From Chitinophaga sedimenti (GTDB lineage: Bacteria; Bacteroidota; Bacteroidia; Chitinophagales; Chitinophagaceae): a DNA stretch of 64,000 nt. Shown here in pieces: positions 20,802 through 32,261 of this stretch. The stretch is taken from the NCBI RefSeq assembly GCF_023156195.1, contig NZ_JAKUKA010000001.1, positions 1,240,001 to 1,304,000 on the forward strand, written 5' to 3'. The translations under genes were made by a program, and so were the position numbers. Every line of letters starts with the position of its first letter. The first letter of the stretch is position 1. Below the pieces are notes generated by a model that was not told the DNA's origin, made no database searches, and worked only from the letters and a program-made list of their open reading frames with translations.

Positions 20802-20823
20802 CCGGGAACGATTGCGTAAATAA
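20802..20823. promoter_or_regulatory. Predicted LacI-family operator, copy 2
   Basis: Identical over 22 bp to 9361-9382, with core AACGATTGCGT. It sits in the 250-bp divergent region between lacI (70 bp from its ATG) and susC (160 bp from its ATG). Both copies have the same orientation and nearly the same distance (66-70 bp) to the minus-strand gene. Confidence 0.7.
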
Positions 20824-20982
20824 ACCCGCTGGAATGCAGCGATTTTAAGCAATATATCACTAGACTTGCTTCAGTAATTCCACTTGATGAGAACATATTG
20901 CAAAGGCCACTAGCGCAGTTTTAACCCCACTAGCAGAGCATGTATCGGTAATCATTTAGTCAACTTATTCACGTTAGACGTT

Positions 20983-23938
20983 ATGAAAAAGATTTACCTG
21001 TTTTTTTACTGCTGCTCGTAACCGTCCATTGGGCGCAGGCACAAACACGCACCCTGAAAGGAAAGGTCACCGACGCTGGTACCGGCGCAGGACTTCCCTT
21101 CGTAAGTGTACAATTGAAAGGCACCAATACGGGTGTAAAAACGGATGAAAATGGCGATTTCACGCTAACAGTACCAGCTGGAAAAGCCGAATTGCAATTC
21201 ACTTACCTCGGATATATTGCTGTATCGCGGGTGGCGGATGGCAATTCAAACGTTGTAGTAAAAATGGAGAAAGACGATAAAAAGCTGGAAGAGGTAGTCA
21301 TCATTGGCTACGGACAGGTACGCAAACGCGATCTGACCGGCTCCGTCGTTTCTGTGAAAGGAGAGGAGCTGCGCAAAATTCCTTCCACAAACGTGATGGA
21401 AACCATCCAGGGAAAGTACCCGGAGTAGACATCACCAAAGCCAGCGGTGCATCCGGCGCAAAGGTAAACGTGACCGTGCGCGGTAACCGTTCGATCAATG
21501 CGCGCAACTCGCCGCTTTACATCGTTGACGGTATGCAGTATGGCAATATCGAAGACATTAATCCGAATGATATACAGTCGATGGAAGTGCTGAAAGATGC
21601 CTCTTCCACCGCTATTTACGGTTCGCGCGGAGCGAACGGCGTGATCATCATCACCACCAAACGCGGCGCCACTGGTAAAGCGCAGGTCTCGTTCAACGCG
21701 TATGGTGGTATGTCAGAAGTAGCGGGGTATCCGCAGGTGAATACCGGGCCACAGTACGTGGCACTGAAACGCGAGGCCAATCGTACCACCGGTCGCTGGA
21801 ACAGTGTGGCCGACGATGCGGCAATCTTTAATCCGATGGAGCTGGCGGCGATCCGTGATGATAAATGGACGTACTATGCAGACGAATTGCTGCACAAAGG
21901 GTCACAGCAGGATTACCAGCTGGGCGTTTCTGCAGGTTCCGAAAAAACGAAAGTTTATCTCTCGCTGGACTATTTCAAAGAAAAAGGACTTTTCAAGTTG
22001 GATAATCTGCAGCGCTACACCGCCCGCATGAACGTAGACCAGCAGGTCGGTGATATGTTGAAGGTGGGCATGCAAAGCCAGGTAACCTACTACGATCAGA
22101 ACGTGCGCCGCGATCCGCTGAACCAGGCAAATAAAATTATTCCGCTGGGCTTGCCGTTTGACAGTACCGGCAAGTTCATCGCGTTCCCGAATGCAGGTCC
22201 GCACATTAATCCGCTGGCAGACGAACAACCGAACGCGTACGTGAACAATGTACGTATGACCCGCACGTTGGTGAACGTGTACGCGGAATTGCAGCCGATC
22301 AAAGATTTAACACTAAGGACGAACGTGGGCATATCGCTCGATAACACACGCGTGGGCATCTACGCTTCCCGCACCACGATCGACCGTGCCACCTTCTCAA
22401 CTTCACGTTCGCAGTACAACACCAGCGAAAACCGCTTCCTGAACTGGGAAAACATTGTAACGTATAAAAAGGAACTCGGTGATCATAGTTTTGCTGTAAC
22501 AGGCATCAGCAGCCTGCTCGGCTACCAGACCGACAGCAGCAACGCGCAGGGCGAGGGACAATTGCTGCCCAGCCAGTTATATCATGCACTGCAGAACAAT
22601 GTAAGTGGCATCGCGATCCGCAGTGCTTACCAGGAATGGAACCTGGTTTCTTTTACAGGCAGGATCAATTATGCTTATAAAGGCCGGTATCTCTTAACGT
22701 TGACAGGTCGCTCCGATGGCTCGTCGAAGCTGTCGGATGGCAACAAGTGGGCATTCTTTCCCTCTGCTGCCGCGGCGTGGCGCATCAGTGATGAGAAATT
22801 CATGAAGAAACAACGCGTGTTCAGCGACCTGAAATTGCGCATGAGTTATGGTGTGGCGGGCAATGATGCCGTGGCGCCGTACAGTACACAGAGCCTGTTG
22901 TACCGTATTCCTTTTTCTTATGATGATAATACGGCTGCACCGGCGTACAGTATCAGCGACCAGATTGGCAACAAACTGCTGAAGTGGGAATTGTCCGGCA
23001 CCACGGATGTGGGCGTGGATATGGGTTTCCTTGACAACCGCATTGCCGTCAACTTTGATTATTACGATACGCATACCTCGGATTTGTTGCTGTTACGCAC
23101 GTTGCCTACTTCGACCGGCGTTGGTAAAACATTACAGAACATCGGTAAAACCCGCAACAGGGGCGTTGAACTAGGTATCAATACTGTAAACTTTAAGTCG
23201 CCGGATTTCAGCTGGACGACCAATATTTCGTTCACACGGAACAAAGAAGAAATAGTATCGCTGGCGGATGGCAACACGAATGACATTGCCAGCGGCCTGT
23301 TCATCGGATATCCTGTGAACGTATATTACGATTATGATAAGATAGGTGTGTGGCAGTCGAAAGATGTGGATCAGGCGACGAAGTACAAAGCTAAAGTGGG
23401 CGATATCCGCGTGCGCGATATTAATACCGATACGGTCATCAACTCGCTGGATAGGGTAGTAGTGGGGGCGCAGGTTCCGCGCTGGTCGGGCGGTTTGAAT
23501 AATGACATCCGCTGGAAAAGTTTTGATCTGAACGTGTACATCTTCGCCCGTATTGGTCAATGGATCAATTCGGAGTATGCCGCCAAGTATGATCCGCAGG
23601 GTCTGGAGAATAGTGCGAACGTGGACTACTGGACGCCGGAGAACCCGACGAACGCTTATCCACGACCCAATTCCAGCGTGTCTGCTTCCGGAACGCCTTT
23701 TATATCAACCCTTGGCTACCGCGATGGATCTTTTGTGAAGATCCGGAATGTGTCGCTGGGGTATTCGCTGCCCTTAGATGCAGCGAGGAAAATCAGGATG
23801 AGTGCTTTGCGCATTTATGTAACAGGTAAAAATCTGGCCACCTTCAGTAAAGTGAAGGATTATGACCCCGAACGCGGCGGACAGCTTAGTTTCCCGCTGA
23901 CGAGAATGTATGTGGCCGGCTTAAACGTAACCTTTTAA
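20983..23938 (+). CDS. SusC-family TonB-dependent outer-membrane transporter, pectin operon (frameshifted)
   Basis: TonB-driven importer of oligosaccharides, working with the SusD lipoprotein encoded 7 bp downstream. The repaired protein has 985 residues: signal peptide (MKKIYLFF then LLLLVTVHWAQAQ), carboxypeptidase-like beta-sandwich (GKVTDAGTGAGLPFVSVQLK), TonB box region (EEVVIIGYG), plug domain (VTVRGNRSINARNSPLYIVD; YGSRGANGVIIITTKRG) and a beta-barrel ending in MYVAGLNVTF. Two single-base losses break it: in T7 at 21001-21007 inside the signal peptide and near 21415 (GKVPGVDIT). It leads an operon susC-susD-GH28-GH105-uxaB-uxaC whose enzymes all act on galacturonides, so its cargo is predicted to be oligogalacturonides. 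Confidence 0.95.
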
Positions 23939-23945
23939 TTCCTGA

Positions 23946-25587
23946 ATGATGAAAAAGATAGTATCCTTTATCATATTGACCTTTACGCTTGCTTCCTGCT
24001 CCAAACTGCTGGAGGAAAAAAAATCCGGGTGGGCTAACCGCTGAAGCCGTATTTACCACGCCGGAAGGTTTCGAAACCTTGGTGACGGCTGCCTATAGTT
24101 ATAATCGCTGGTGGTATGGGAAAGAAGATGGTTATAATATTTCCGAGATGGGCACCGATCTGTGGACGAGCGGCACTGGCGATAAGTATACCGATCTGAC
24201 TAATTATTATAACCTGCAATCGTCCAACGCCGCGGTGTCGGATTTGTGGAAGCGGTTGTATGCGGGTGTGAACTTGTGTAATACGGGCATCAACCGCATC
24301 GACAAGGCGGGTTTGACAGATGCGATGAAAGTACGCCGTACGGCCGAGCTCCGGTTCCTGCGCGCGTTCTTTTACTGGCATATTGTAGAAATGTGGGGAG
24401 ATGTGCACTTTACGGAGTCGGAAACGACCGAAACCATCACTACCGCCAATCGCACACCCGTAGACACATTCTATGCCCATATTTTCAAGGACCTGGAATA
24501 TGCGGTAACGAACCTGCCGCCGACCACCACCGACTACGGCCGGGTAACCAAGCCTATCGCCGAAGCGTTCCTGGCGCGTATGAGCCTTACACGCGGATTA
24601 AACCAGCAGGCGTTTGACCTGGCGGATAAGGTGATCAAAAGCTATGGCTACGTGTTGCAGCCCAAATACGCGGATTTATGGAGCATGAGTAATCTCACCA
24701 ACAAAGAAGTGATATGGGCGGTGAACTATTTCAAAAACCTGGCCTTCAACGATCGTACCGACGCGACGCTGTTCCCGGGTGGCCACCCACGTGGGGCACA
24801 CAACGGGCACCTGATGTATATCATGAAGTACGACGATTTACCGGGGATGACGAGGGATGTGGCGAACGGCCGGCCCTTTAACCGCTATATGCCTTCCCTG
24901 TACGCGTTAAGGTTGTTCGACGAAACGAAGGATGCCCGGTATAATGCTACCTTTAAGCAAGCCTGGCTTTGTAATACATTAACGTCCGCGCCCGCGGGCA
25001 TGAAGATTGGCGACACCGCAGTATTCTGCACCAAGTACGAGATACCGGCCGATGTGGAAGCGACGAAGAAATACCGTATTTATGATTTGAGTAAGATGTA
25101 TAAAGCGAATGGCGGTGGGTTGGACAGGCTGCATTATCCATCTTTGCAGAAGTTCGATGATCCTACCCGTGCAGCGTTTAATGAAGAGCAAAGCGCCCGC
25201 GATGCTTTTATCATCCGGCTGGCAGAAATGTATTTGATCGCGGCTGAAGCGCAGTTGAAATTGAACAACACTACTTTGGCGGTCGGTTATATTAACGCCG
25301 TGCGGCGACGTGCAGCTGTGCCGGGACAGGAAGCGGCTATGGAGATTTTACCCGCGCAGGTGACGTTGGATTTTATACTGGATGAACGGGCACGCGAATT
25401 TATGGGCGAGCAGCTGCGCTGGTTTGATCTGAAGCGTACCGGTAAATTGGCAGAACGATTGGTGCTGGCTAACCCGGATGCCGCTGTCAACTTTGATGCA
25501 CATCATTTGGTAAGGCCTATTCCAAAGGACCAGGTAGATGCAGTAACCAATAAAAAAGAATTCAAACAACACACAGGATATAACTAA
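23946..25587 (+). CDS. SusD-family glycan-binding lipoprotein, pectin operon (frameshifted)
   Basis: Surface lipoprotein that closes over the SusC barrel and binds glycan. The ATG at 23946 gives MMKKIVSFIILTFTLASCSK with lipobox LASC and lipidated Cys18. The A8 tract at 24016-24023 has one A too many, shifting frame just after the lipobox; the downstream ORF resumes with NPGGLTAEAVFTTPEGFETL. Repaired length is 546 residues. Typical SusD features are the TPR-like helices (LRFLRAFFYWHIVEMWGD) and the C-terminal LDERAREFMGEQLRWFDLKRTG block. It lies 7 bp after susC and 11 bp before GH28. This is one of the few clear insertions in the window; most breaks are losses. Confidence 0.94.
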
Positions 25588-25598
25588 ACTGATTCAAA

Positions 25599-27249
25599 TT
25601 GAGGCTACACTTTTCCATTTTGTCGATTGCCATGGCGGCCGCCTTCCACGTACAACCCGTGGCGGCCCAGTATTCCTGGAACAACCTGCCGGTGGTGCAG
25701 GAACCCGTTTTCCGGAAAGACACATTTAACATCCTGCGCTACGGCGCCAAAGCGGATGGACTGTCGCTTAACTCCGACGCCATCAATAAGGCGATTACCG
25801 CTGCGAGCCAACGTGGCGGCGGGGTGGTGTTGGTACCCGCTGGCTTATGGCTTACGGGGCCCGTTGTTCTGAAAAGCAATGTGGAGCTTCACCTCGCAAA
25901 GAGCGCTTTATTGCAGTTTACAAAGGATTTTGACCAGTATCCGCTGATCGAAACATATTACGAAGGACTGGCCGCCGTGCGTTGCCAGGCCCCGGTTTCG
26001 GCAGTAGATGCGGAAAATATCGCGATTACCGGCAGCGGTATTATTGATGGCGGCGGTGATGCTGGCGCCAGGTGAAAAAGGACAAACTCACCGAATCGCA
26101 ATGGAAAAAACTCACAGCTTCCGGTGGACTGGTAAGCGCCGATAATCGTACCTGGTATCCTTCTGAAAAGTCACGCAAAGGTACGGAAGTGAAACTGGCC
26201 GGTGTGATCCAACCGGGTAAAACCACGAAGGATTATGAAGATATAAAGGATTTCCTGCGTCCTAATATGGTGGTGCTGACGCGTTGCAAAAAGGTATTGC
26301 TCGAGGGGGTAACCTTCCAGAACAGCCCGGCGTGGTGTTTGCATCCGCTGTTGTGCGAGCACATCACACTGCGCGGGGTGTATGTCAAGAACCCATGGTA
26401 CGCGCAAAATGGCGATGGTGTTGATCTCGAATCCTGCCGCTTTGGCCGCGTGGAAGATTGTGTATTCGACGTAGGCGATGATGCGATCTGTATCAAGTCC
26501 GGCCGTGATGAGCAGGGCCGAAAACGTGGGGTGCCGACCGAAAACTTTATCATTAAGAACAACCTGGTATACCATGCCCATGGCGGGTTTGTTATCGGCA
26601 GCGAAATGAGCGGCGGCGCCCGTAACCTGTTCGTGTCCAACTGCACCTTTATGGGTACAGATATTGGTCTGCGGTTCAAAACAACCCGTGGTCGGGGTGG
26701 GGTAGTAGAGAAGATTTTTATCAAGGATATCAATATGACGGATATTCCGGGCGAGGCAATCCTGTTTGACATGTATTACATGGCGAAAGACCCCGTGCTG
26801 TTAGCCGGCGAAAAGGCAGGTGAGGTAAAAGTGGAAACCTTCCCGGTAACCGAAGCCACGCCGCAGTTCCGTGATTTCCATATCAGCAATGTAGTTTGCC
26901 ACGGCGCGGCCAGGGGATTTTTATCCGCGGGCTGCCCGAGATGCCGATCAACAACATCAACATAGATAATGTGGTGATAAAAGCAAAGAAAGGCGTGGAG
27001 CTGCTCGAGGCCTACAATATCCGCATTACCAACGCCACGTTTGAAGTGGCCGATGCCAACCCGCTGGTAACCGTGCGTAACAGCCGCGAAATCCAGCTCG
27101 ACAAGATCAAATTTACAGAAGCGAAAAACTTTATCACCCTGCAGGGGGTTAATGCAGGTGTGGTGGTAACCGGTACCGATGTGAAAAAGGCAAAAGAAAA
27201 ACCAGTGCTGGCGGATGGTACTAAACCTGGTGCCCTGATCATTAAATAG
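25599..27249 (+). CDS. Polygalacturonase-like glycoside hydrolase family 28 (frameshifted)
   Basis: Hydrolyses galacturonosyl linkages in pectin, probably exo-acting on imported oligomers in the periplasm. The start is TTG at 25599 (MRLHFSILSIAMAAAFHVQP); an ATG would appear if one T at 25599-25600 were extra, so an indel in the start codon is possible. Two losses follow: near 26061 (GGGDAWRQVKKDK junction) and in G4 at 26913-26916. GH28 motifs are present: NGDGVDLES with the first catalytic Asp, VGDDAICIKSGRD with the Asp pair, HGGFVIGSEMSGG with the catalytic His, and GLRFKTTRGRGG for the binding Arg/Lys. Repaired length is about 550 residues. It is in the middle of the pectin operon, 8 bp before GH105. 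Confidence 0.92.
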
Positions 27250-27257
27250 CAACCGAC

Positions 27258-29171
27258 ATGAAAGGAATATTGGCATTTATAGCTTGTTTGGGCGTATCAA
27301 CTTCGCTGGTGGCGCAATCCGCGCCAACCAATCCGGCGGAGGATGTAAAGAGAGTGGCTTTTACCGTTACAGAAGATATCTGGAAGGATTCGATGTACAT
27401 GGAGACGGGCCGCCCGGTGCGCTGGTCGTACGATCATGGTGTGGTGTTAGAAGGCATTACGCTGTTATGGAAAAATACCGGTAACGGCGATTACTTCCGT
27501 TACATCCAGAAGTGTATGGACCACTTCGTGGATAAGGACGGCAACGTGCGGTTCTACAAAGAAAGTGAATACAACATCGATCATATCAAAAATGCGCGTA
27601 TCCTGCTGACGTTATACAAAGTGACGGGCCAGGAGAAATACCGCAAAGCGATAGAGAAGTTCCGCAACCAATTGCGTAACCATCCGCGTACGAAGGAAGG
27701 CGGCTATTGGCATAAACAACGTTACCCCTGGCAGATGTGGCTGGATGGATTGTATATGGGACAACCGTTTTACGCGGAGTATTCCGACTTGTTCAACGAA
27801 CCCGGAGCGTTTAACGACATTACCCGACAGTTTGTGCTGATGGAAGTACATTCCCGCGATAGCAAAACCGGTTTATTGTACCATGGTTATGACGAATCGC
27901 GTGAGCAACGCTGGGCTGATAAAACCACCGGCCGCTCGCCGAACTTCTGGGGCCGCGCCATGGGCTGGTATGGCATGGGGCTCGTGGATGCTTTGGAATA
28001 TTATCCCGCGAAACATCCCGGCCGAGATAGCCTCATCGCGATCCTGAACCGCTTTGCCGCTGCGGTACAAAGCTACCAGGAGCCCAAATCCGGGCTTTGG
28101 TACCAGGTGCTGGATAAGGGCGCATCAAAAGGAAACTATTTTGAATCATCTGCGGCGTGCATGTTCGTGTATGCACTGGCCAAAGGTGTTCGCCTGGGTT
28201 ATCTTCCCGAAAAATACTTAGCCGTAGCGCAGAAGGGGTACAAAGGCATACAGCAACAGTTCCCGGAGCCTACCGCCAAAGGTGGACTGAACCTCAAAGG
28301 CACGGTGAGCGTGGCGGGTCTGGGTGGTGAGCCTTACCGCGATGGCAGCTATGAATATTATTTAAGTGAGAAGGTTATTACGAATGATGCCAAAGGCGTA
28401 GGCGCGTTCCTCTTAGCTGCCGGTGAACTGTCGATTGCCCCTTCGCAGAGGAATGGTAAAGGCTTGACGGTGTTGCTCGATCAATATTATAACAACGAAT
28501 GGAAAAATGGTGCACGTACACATTACGTGTGGAATGAAATGTCGAACGGCGGTTACTCGCTCTGGGGACACATCTTTCACAAGCAGGGCGTTAAAACGGA
28601 CACGCTTTCCGAAGCCCCGACTACAGCAGGTTTGAGCAAGGCGAACATCTACATCATTACTGATCCCGATACTGAAAAGGAAACCGCACAACCGCACGGC
28701 GTAACCGCGCAGGATGCAGATGCTGTATACAATTGGGTGAAGGCGGGCGGTGTGCTTGTGGTAATGCAGAACGACAGCGGTAATGCGGAGATCAAAGCAT
28801 TTAACAGGATGACAGAGAGATTCGGGATCACGTTTAACGAGAACAGCATTCACCGCGTACAGGGAAACCGTTACGAGCAGGGGGCTTTAACAGTGCCTGC
28901 CGGCAACAAAGTGTTGCCGAAAGCGAAAACGGTATACATCAAAGAGCTCTCTACGCTGAATTTGAAGTCGCCTGCGCAACCGGTATTGAAAGAGAACAAC
29001 GACGTGATTATCGCCACCGCGCTGGTAGGCAAAGGCGCGGTGTTCGCTGTAGGCGATCCCTGGTTTTATAACGAATATCTTGATGGGCGGAAACTTCCCG
29101 CTACGTACGAAAACTACCAGGCGGCCTCCGACCTGGTGGATTGGTTGATTAAAGAAGCGAAAAGCAAGTAA
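27258..29171 (+). CDS. GH105 unsaturated rhamnogalacturonyl hydrolase with C-terminal DUF4350-like domain
   Basis: Removes the unsaturated uronic acid left at chain ends by pectate or rhamnogalacturonan lyases. Intact, 637 residues. A signal peptide (MKGILAFIACLGVSTSLVAQ) is followed by an alpha/alpha-barrel, residues about 30-400, with the catalytic Asp163 in QMWLDGLYMGQ and the GH105 pattern NFWGRAMGWYGMGLVDALE. Residues about 415-637 form a second domain (LLDQYYNNEW, then ANIYIITDPDTEKE, GGVLVVMQND, AVFAVGDPWFYNE) resembling DUF4350, a class I glutamine-amidotransferase-like fold without an obvious catalytic Cys. Its role is unknown. The gene sits 8 bp after GH28 and 3 bp before uxaB, within the pectin operon. 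Confidence 0.93.
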   Translation: MKGILAFIACLGVSTSLVAQSAPTNPAEDVKRVAFTVTEDIWKDSMYMETGRPVRWSYDHGVVLEGITLLWKNTGNGDYFRYIQKCMDHFVDKDGNVRFYKESEYNIDHIKNARILLTLYKVTGQEKYRKAIEKFRNQLRNHPRTKEGGYWHKQRYPWQMWLDGLYMGQPFYAEYSDLFNEPGAFNDITRQFVLMEVHSRDSKTGLLYHGYDESREQRWADKTTGRSPNFWGRAMGWYGMGLVDALEYYPAKHPGRDSLIAILNRFAAAVQSYQEPKSGLWYQVLDKGASKGNYFESSAACMFVYALAKGVRLGYLPEKYLAVAQKGYKGIQQQFPEPTAKGGLNLKGTVSVAGLGGEPYRDGSYEYYLSEKVITNDAKGVGAFLLAAGELSIAPSQRNGKGLTVLLDQYYNNEWKNGARTHYVWNEMSNGGYSLWGHIFHKQGVKTDTLSEAPTTAGLSKANIYIITDPDTEKETAQPHGVTAQDADAVYNWVKAGGVLVVMQNDSGNAEIKAFNRMTERFGITFNENSIHRVQGNRYEQGALTVPAGNKVLPKAKTVYIKELSTLNLKSPAQPVLKENNDVIIATALVGKGAVFAVGDPWFYNEYLDGRKLPATYENYQAASDLVDWLIKEAKSK

Positions 29172-29174
29172 TAC

Positions 29175-30682
29175 ATGATGCAACTGTCAAAGAAAAATCT
29201 CCCCGTCCATATTGCACCCTCTTTGCTGGAACTGCCGGAAAAGGTGCTGCAGTTCGGTACGGGCGTGTTGCTGCGCGGACTCCCCGACTATTTTATCGAC
29301 AAGGCCAATAAACAGGGCCTGTTTAACGGCAGGGTAGTGGTGGTAAAGTCCACCGCACAGGGCGACACCTCCGACTTCGAGGCACAGGACTGCTTATATA
29401 CGGTTTGTGTGCGCGGTATTGAAAACGGGCAAAAAGTCACTGAAAATATTGTGAATGTGTCGATTAGCAGGGTACTGTCTGCCGCCACCGGGTGGCAGGC
29501 GATTCTTGCCTGCGCGGCCAATCCCGACATGGAACTGGTGATTTCTAACACCACCGAAGTAGGCATTAGCCTGGTAGCAGACGATGTGCATGCAGCGCCG
29601 CCGGTATCCTTCCCGGGTAAGCTGCTGGCCTTTCTGCTGGCACGTTACAACTACTTCAACGGCGAGCCCGATAGGGGGATGGTGATCGTGCCTACGGAAC
29701 TGTTGCCTGATAATGGCCGCAAGTTAAAAGAAGTGGTGGTGCAGCTGGCTAAAAACAATAACCTGGATGCCGGTTTTATCCAATGGCTGACGGACCATAA
29801 TGAGTTTTGTAATTCGCTGGTAGACCGTATCGTGCCGGGCAGGCTGGCGGCGGATGTACAGGCGGCTACGGAAAAGGAACTCGGTTATAAAGATGGATTG
29901 ATGATCATGTCGGAGGTGTATCGCTTGTGGGCCATTGAATCATCGTCGGCCAAAGCCAAACGCGTACTTTCTTTTGCTGCTGCCGATAGTGGTGTGGTGA
30001 TTGCGCCCGACATCAATGTATTCCGCGAGTTAAAACTGCGCCTCCTGAATGGTACGCATACCATGAGTTGCGGCCTTGCACTGCTGGCCGGTTTCGACAC
30101 CGTAAAAGAGGCAATGGACGATCACGATATGAGTGCCTGTATCGAAGGCATGATGAGGCAGGAGATCGTGCCGGCCATTACTGACCTGCATATCCGCGAA
30201 GATGCGGCCTGGCGTTTTGCCGGGGCCGTACTGGACCGTTTCCGTAATCCGCACATCGCACACCGGTGGCTAAACATTACCATGCAGTATACATCAAAAA
30301 TGAAAATGCGGAATGTGCCGATTCTGCAACGTCATTACCAGCGCAGCCAGGAGGTGCCGGCATTGCTGGCGCTTGGTTTCGCCGCGTACCTGCTGTTCAT
30401 GCGCAGTGAAAAAGCAGCCGACGGTCGCTATGAAGGTTGGGCTAACGGTGTAGCTTATACGATTACAGATGACCAGGCCGCCTGGTTTCACGATGCCTGG
30501 AAACGCCTGGAACCTGCGGTATTAGTGCAAACCGTGTTAAGCAATATAGCGTTGTGGGGCACCGACCTTTGCGAGCTAAAAGGTTTCTCACAGGCGGTAA
30601 CGGCGATGCTGGGCGCTATGCTGACCGGCGGTGTATCTCAACTTGTAAAAAAGCGGGCGCGGAAGCGGCCCTGGTTAAATAA
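29175..30682 (+). CDS. uxaB: Tagaturonate reductase (altronate oxidoreductase; C-terminal frameshift)
   Basis: Reduces D-tagaturonate to D-altronate with NADH in cytoplasmic galacturonate catabolism. The mannitol-dehydrogenase-type fold is clear from VLQFGTGVLLRGLPDYFIDK at the N-terminus, the VDRIVPGR motif and KLRLLNGTHTMSCGLALLAG. The frame as read ends in an odd basic tail (KKRARKRPWLNK). Restoring one A to the A6 run at 30647-30652 instead gives VKKAGAEAALVK and a stop at 30680-30682, so I place the end there. The repaired length is 502 residues. It follows GH105 by 3 bp and precedes uxaC by 14 bp. The next enzymes, altronate dehydratase and the KDG kinase/aldolase, are not in the window. 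Confidence 0.92.
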
Positions 30683-30696
30683 GTAAGTCTCTATTT

Positions 30697-32137
30697 ATGA
30701 AGAAGAAGTTCCTGGATGAGCATTTTTTGCTGAATACCACTACTGCGCAAAAACTGTATCATGATTTTGCGAAAGATATGCCTATCATCGATTACCATTG
30801 CCACCTGCCACCCGCGCAGATCGCAGCCGATTCCAACTTCGAAAACCTGACGCAGGCGTGGTTGTACGGCGATCACTATAAATGGCGCGCCATGCGCACC
30901 AATGGGGTGCACGAAAGCTATTGTACCGGCGATAAAAAAGACTATGAGAAGTTTGAGAAGTGGGCGGCTACCGTTCCTTATACCCTTCGTAATCCGCTTT
31001 ACCACTGGACGCACCTCGAGTTGCAACGCTACTTCGATATCGATGATATCCTGAATCCTGCCTCTGCACGCAGGATCTATACTACTGCCAGCGAAAAGCT
31101 GCAGCAGCCGTCACATTCCGTGCGTAACCTGTTACGCCGCGCGAACGTGGCACTTGTATGTACTACTGATGATCCCGCCGATAATCTCGAATACCACATC
31201 CAGATGAAACAGGAAGCCTTCGAAATTCCGATCCTGCCTGCCTTTCGTCCCGATGCATCGATGAATGCGGACGATCCTGTAGTATATAATCGTTACCTCG
31301 ACCGGCTGGAACAGGCCGCCAATGTAACGATTGCATCGTATGATGATCTGTTGCAGGCACTGAAAAGCCGGCACGACTTCTTTGCGCAGCACGGCTGCAG
31401 CGTGTCAGACCACGGCATTGAGGAGATTTATGCGGATGAATTTACCGCGAAAGAAGTGGAGCAGATCTTCAAAGAAGTAAGAAGTGGTAAAAGGCTGGAA
31501 ATAGCAGCACTACGTAAGCTGAAGGCTGCGCTGTTACTGCAGCTTGCCGAATGGGACTGGGAAAAGGGCTGGGTGCAGCAATACCACCTGGGTGCTTTGC
31601 GTAATAACAATTCCCGCATGATGCGCATCCTCGGCCCGGACACCGGCTGGGATTCCATCGGCGACTTCTCCCAGGCGCGCGCACTGGCGAAGTTCCTCGA
31701 CCGGCTCGATAGCCGGGATAAATTGGCCAAGACCATCTTATATAACCTGAATCCCGCCGACAACGAGCTGCTGGCCACCATGATCGGCAACTTCAATGAC
31801 GGCTCCGTGGCAGGAAAAGTTCAATTCGGCTCCGCCTGGTGGTTCTGGACCAGAAAGACGGCATGGAGCGGCAACTGAATGCACTGTCAAATATGTCGCT
31901 GCTGAGCCGTTTTGTGGGTATGTTGACCGATTCGCGGAGTTTTTATCGTTCCCCCGGCATGAGTACTTCCGCCGCCTGCTTTGTGAGCTGTTAGGGCGCG
32001 AGATAGAGAACGGCGAGCTGCCGGACGATATTAACTGGGTGGGCAAAGTGGTCCGGGATATCTGCTTCCATAATGCACGGCAGTACTTTAACTGGCAACA
32101 CCTCGGGAAGCAGGTGCCGGCCGGATTCAGTGTGTAA
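30697..32137 (+). CDS. uxaC: Glucuronate/galacturonate isomerase (frameshifted)
   Basis: Converts D-galacturonate to D-tagaturonate and D-glucuronate to D-fructuronate in the cytoplasm. The start [20 protein letters not shown] is typical. The metal-site motif [10 protein letters not shown] lies at about residue 30, with [18 protein letters not shown] and the [20 protein letters not shown] region following. Two single-base losses break the C-terminal part: near 31843-31845 (FGSAWWFLDQKDG) and in T5 at 31940-31944 ([17 protein letters not shown]). Repair gives 480 residues, slightly above the usual ~470. It is the last gene of the pectin operon. With uxaB it links the extracellular pectin enzymes to central metabolism. 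Confidence 0.93.
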
Positions 32138-32234
32138 ACTGTTTTTTTGCTTCATACGTACGGGCACAGGTTTCCGGGCTAACATACCGGTCCTGTGCTT
32201 TTTATTTTAAAAAAGTTGACCTAATACTTGTTTC

Positions 32235-32257
32235 GTACGAATCTATTCGTACCTTTA
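32235..32257. promoter_or_regulatory. BlaI-type operator overlapping a -7 promoter element
   Basis: A perfect dyad GTACGAAT-CT-ATTCGTAC at 32235-32252 starts 27 bp and ends 10 bp before the blaI start. It overlaps TACCTTTA (32250-32257), one mismatch from the Bacteroidota -7 consensus TANNTTTG. Repression by BlaI at its own promoter is the expected arrangement. Transcription would begin within a few bases of the ATG. Confidence 0.75.
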
Positions 32258-32261
32258 AGTC

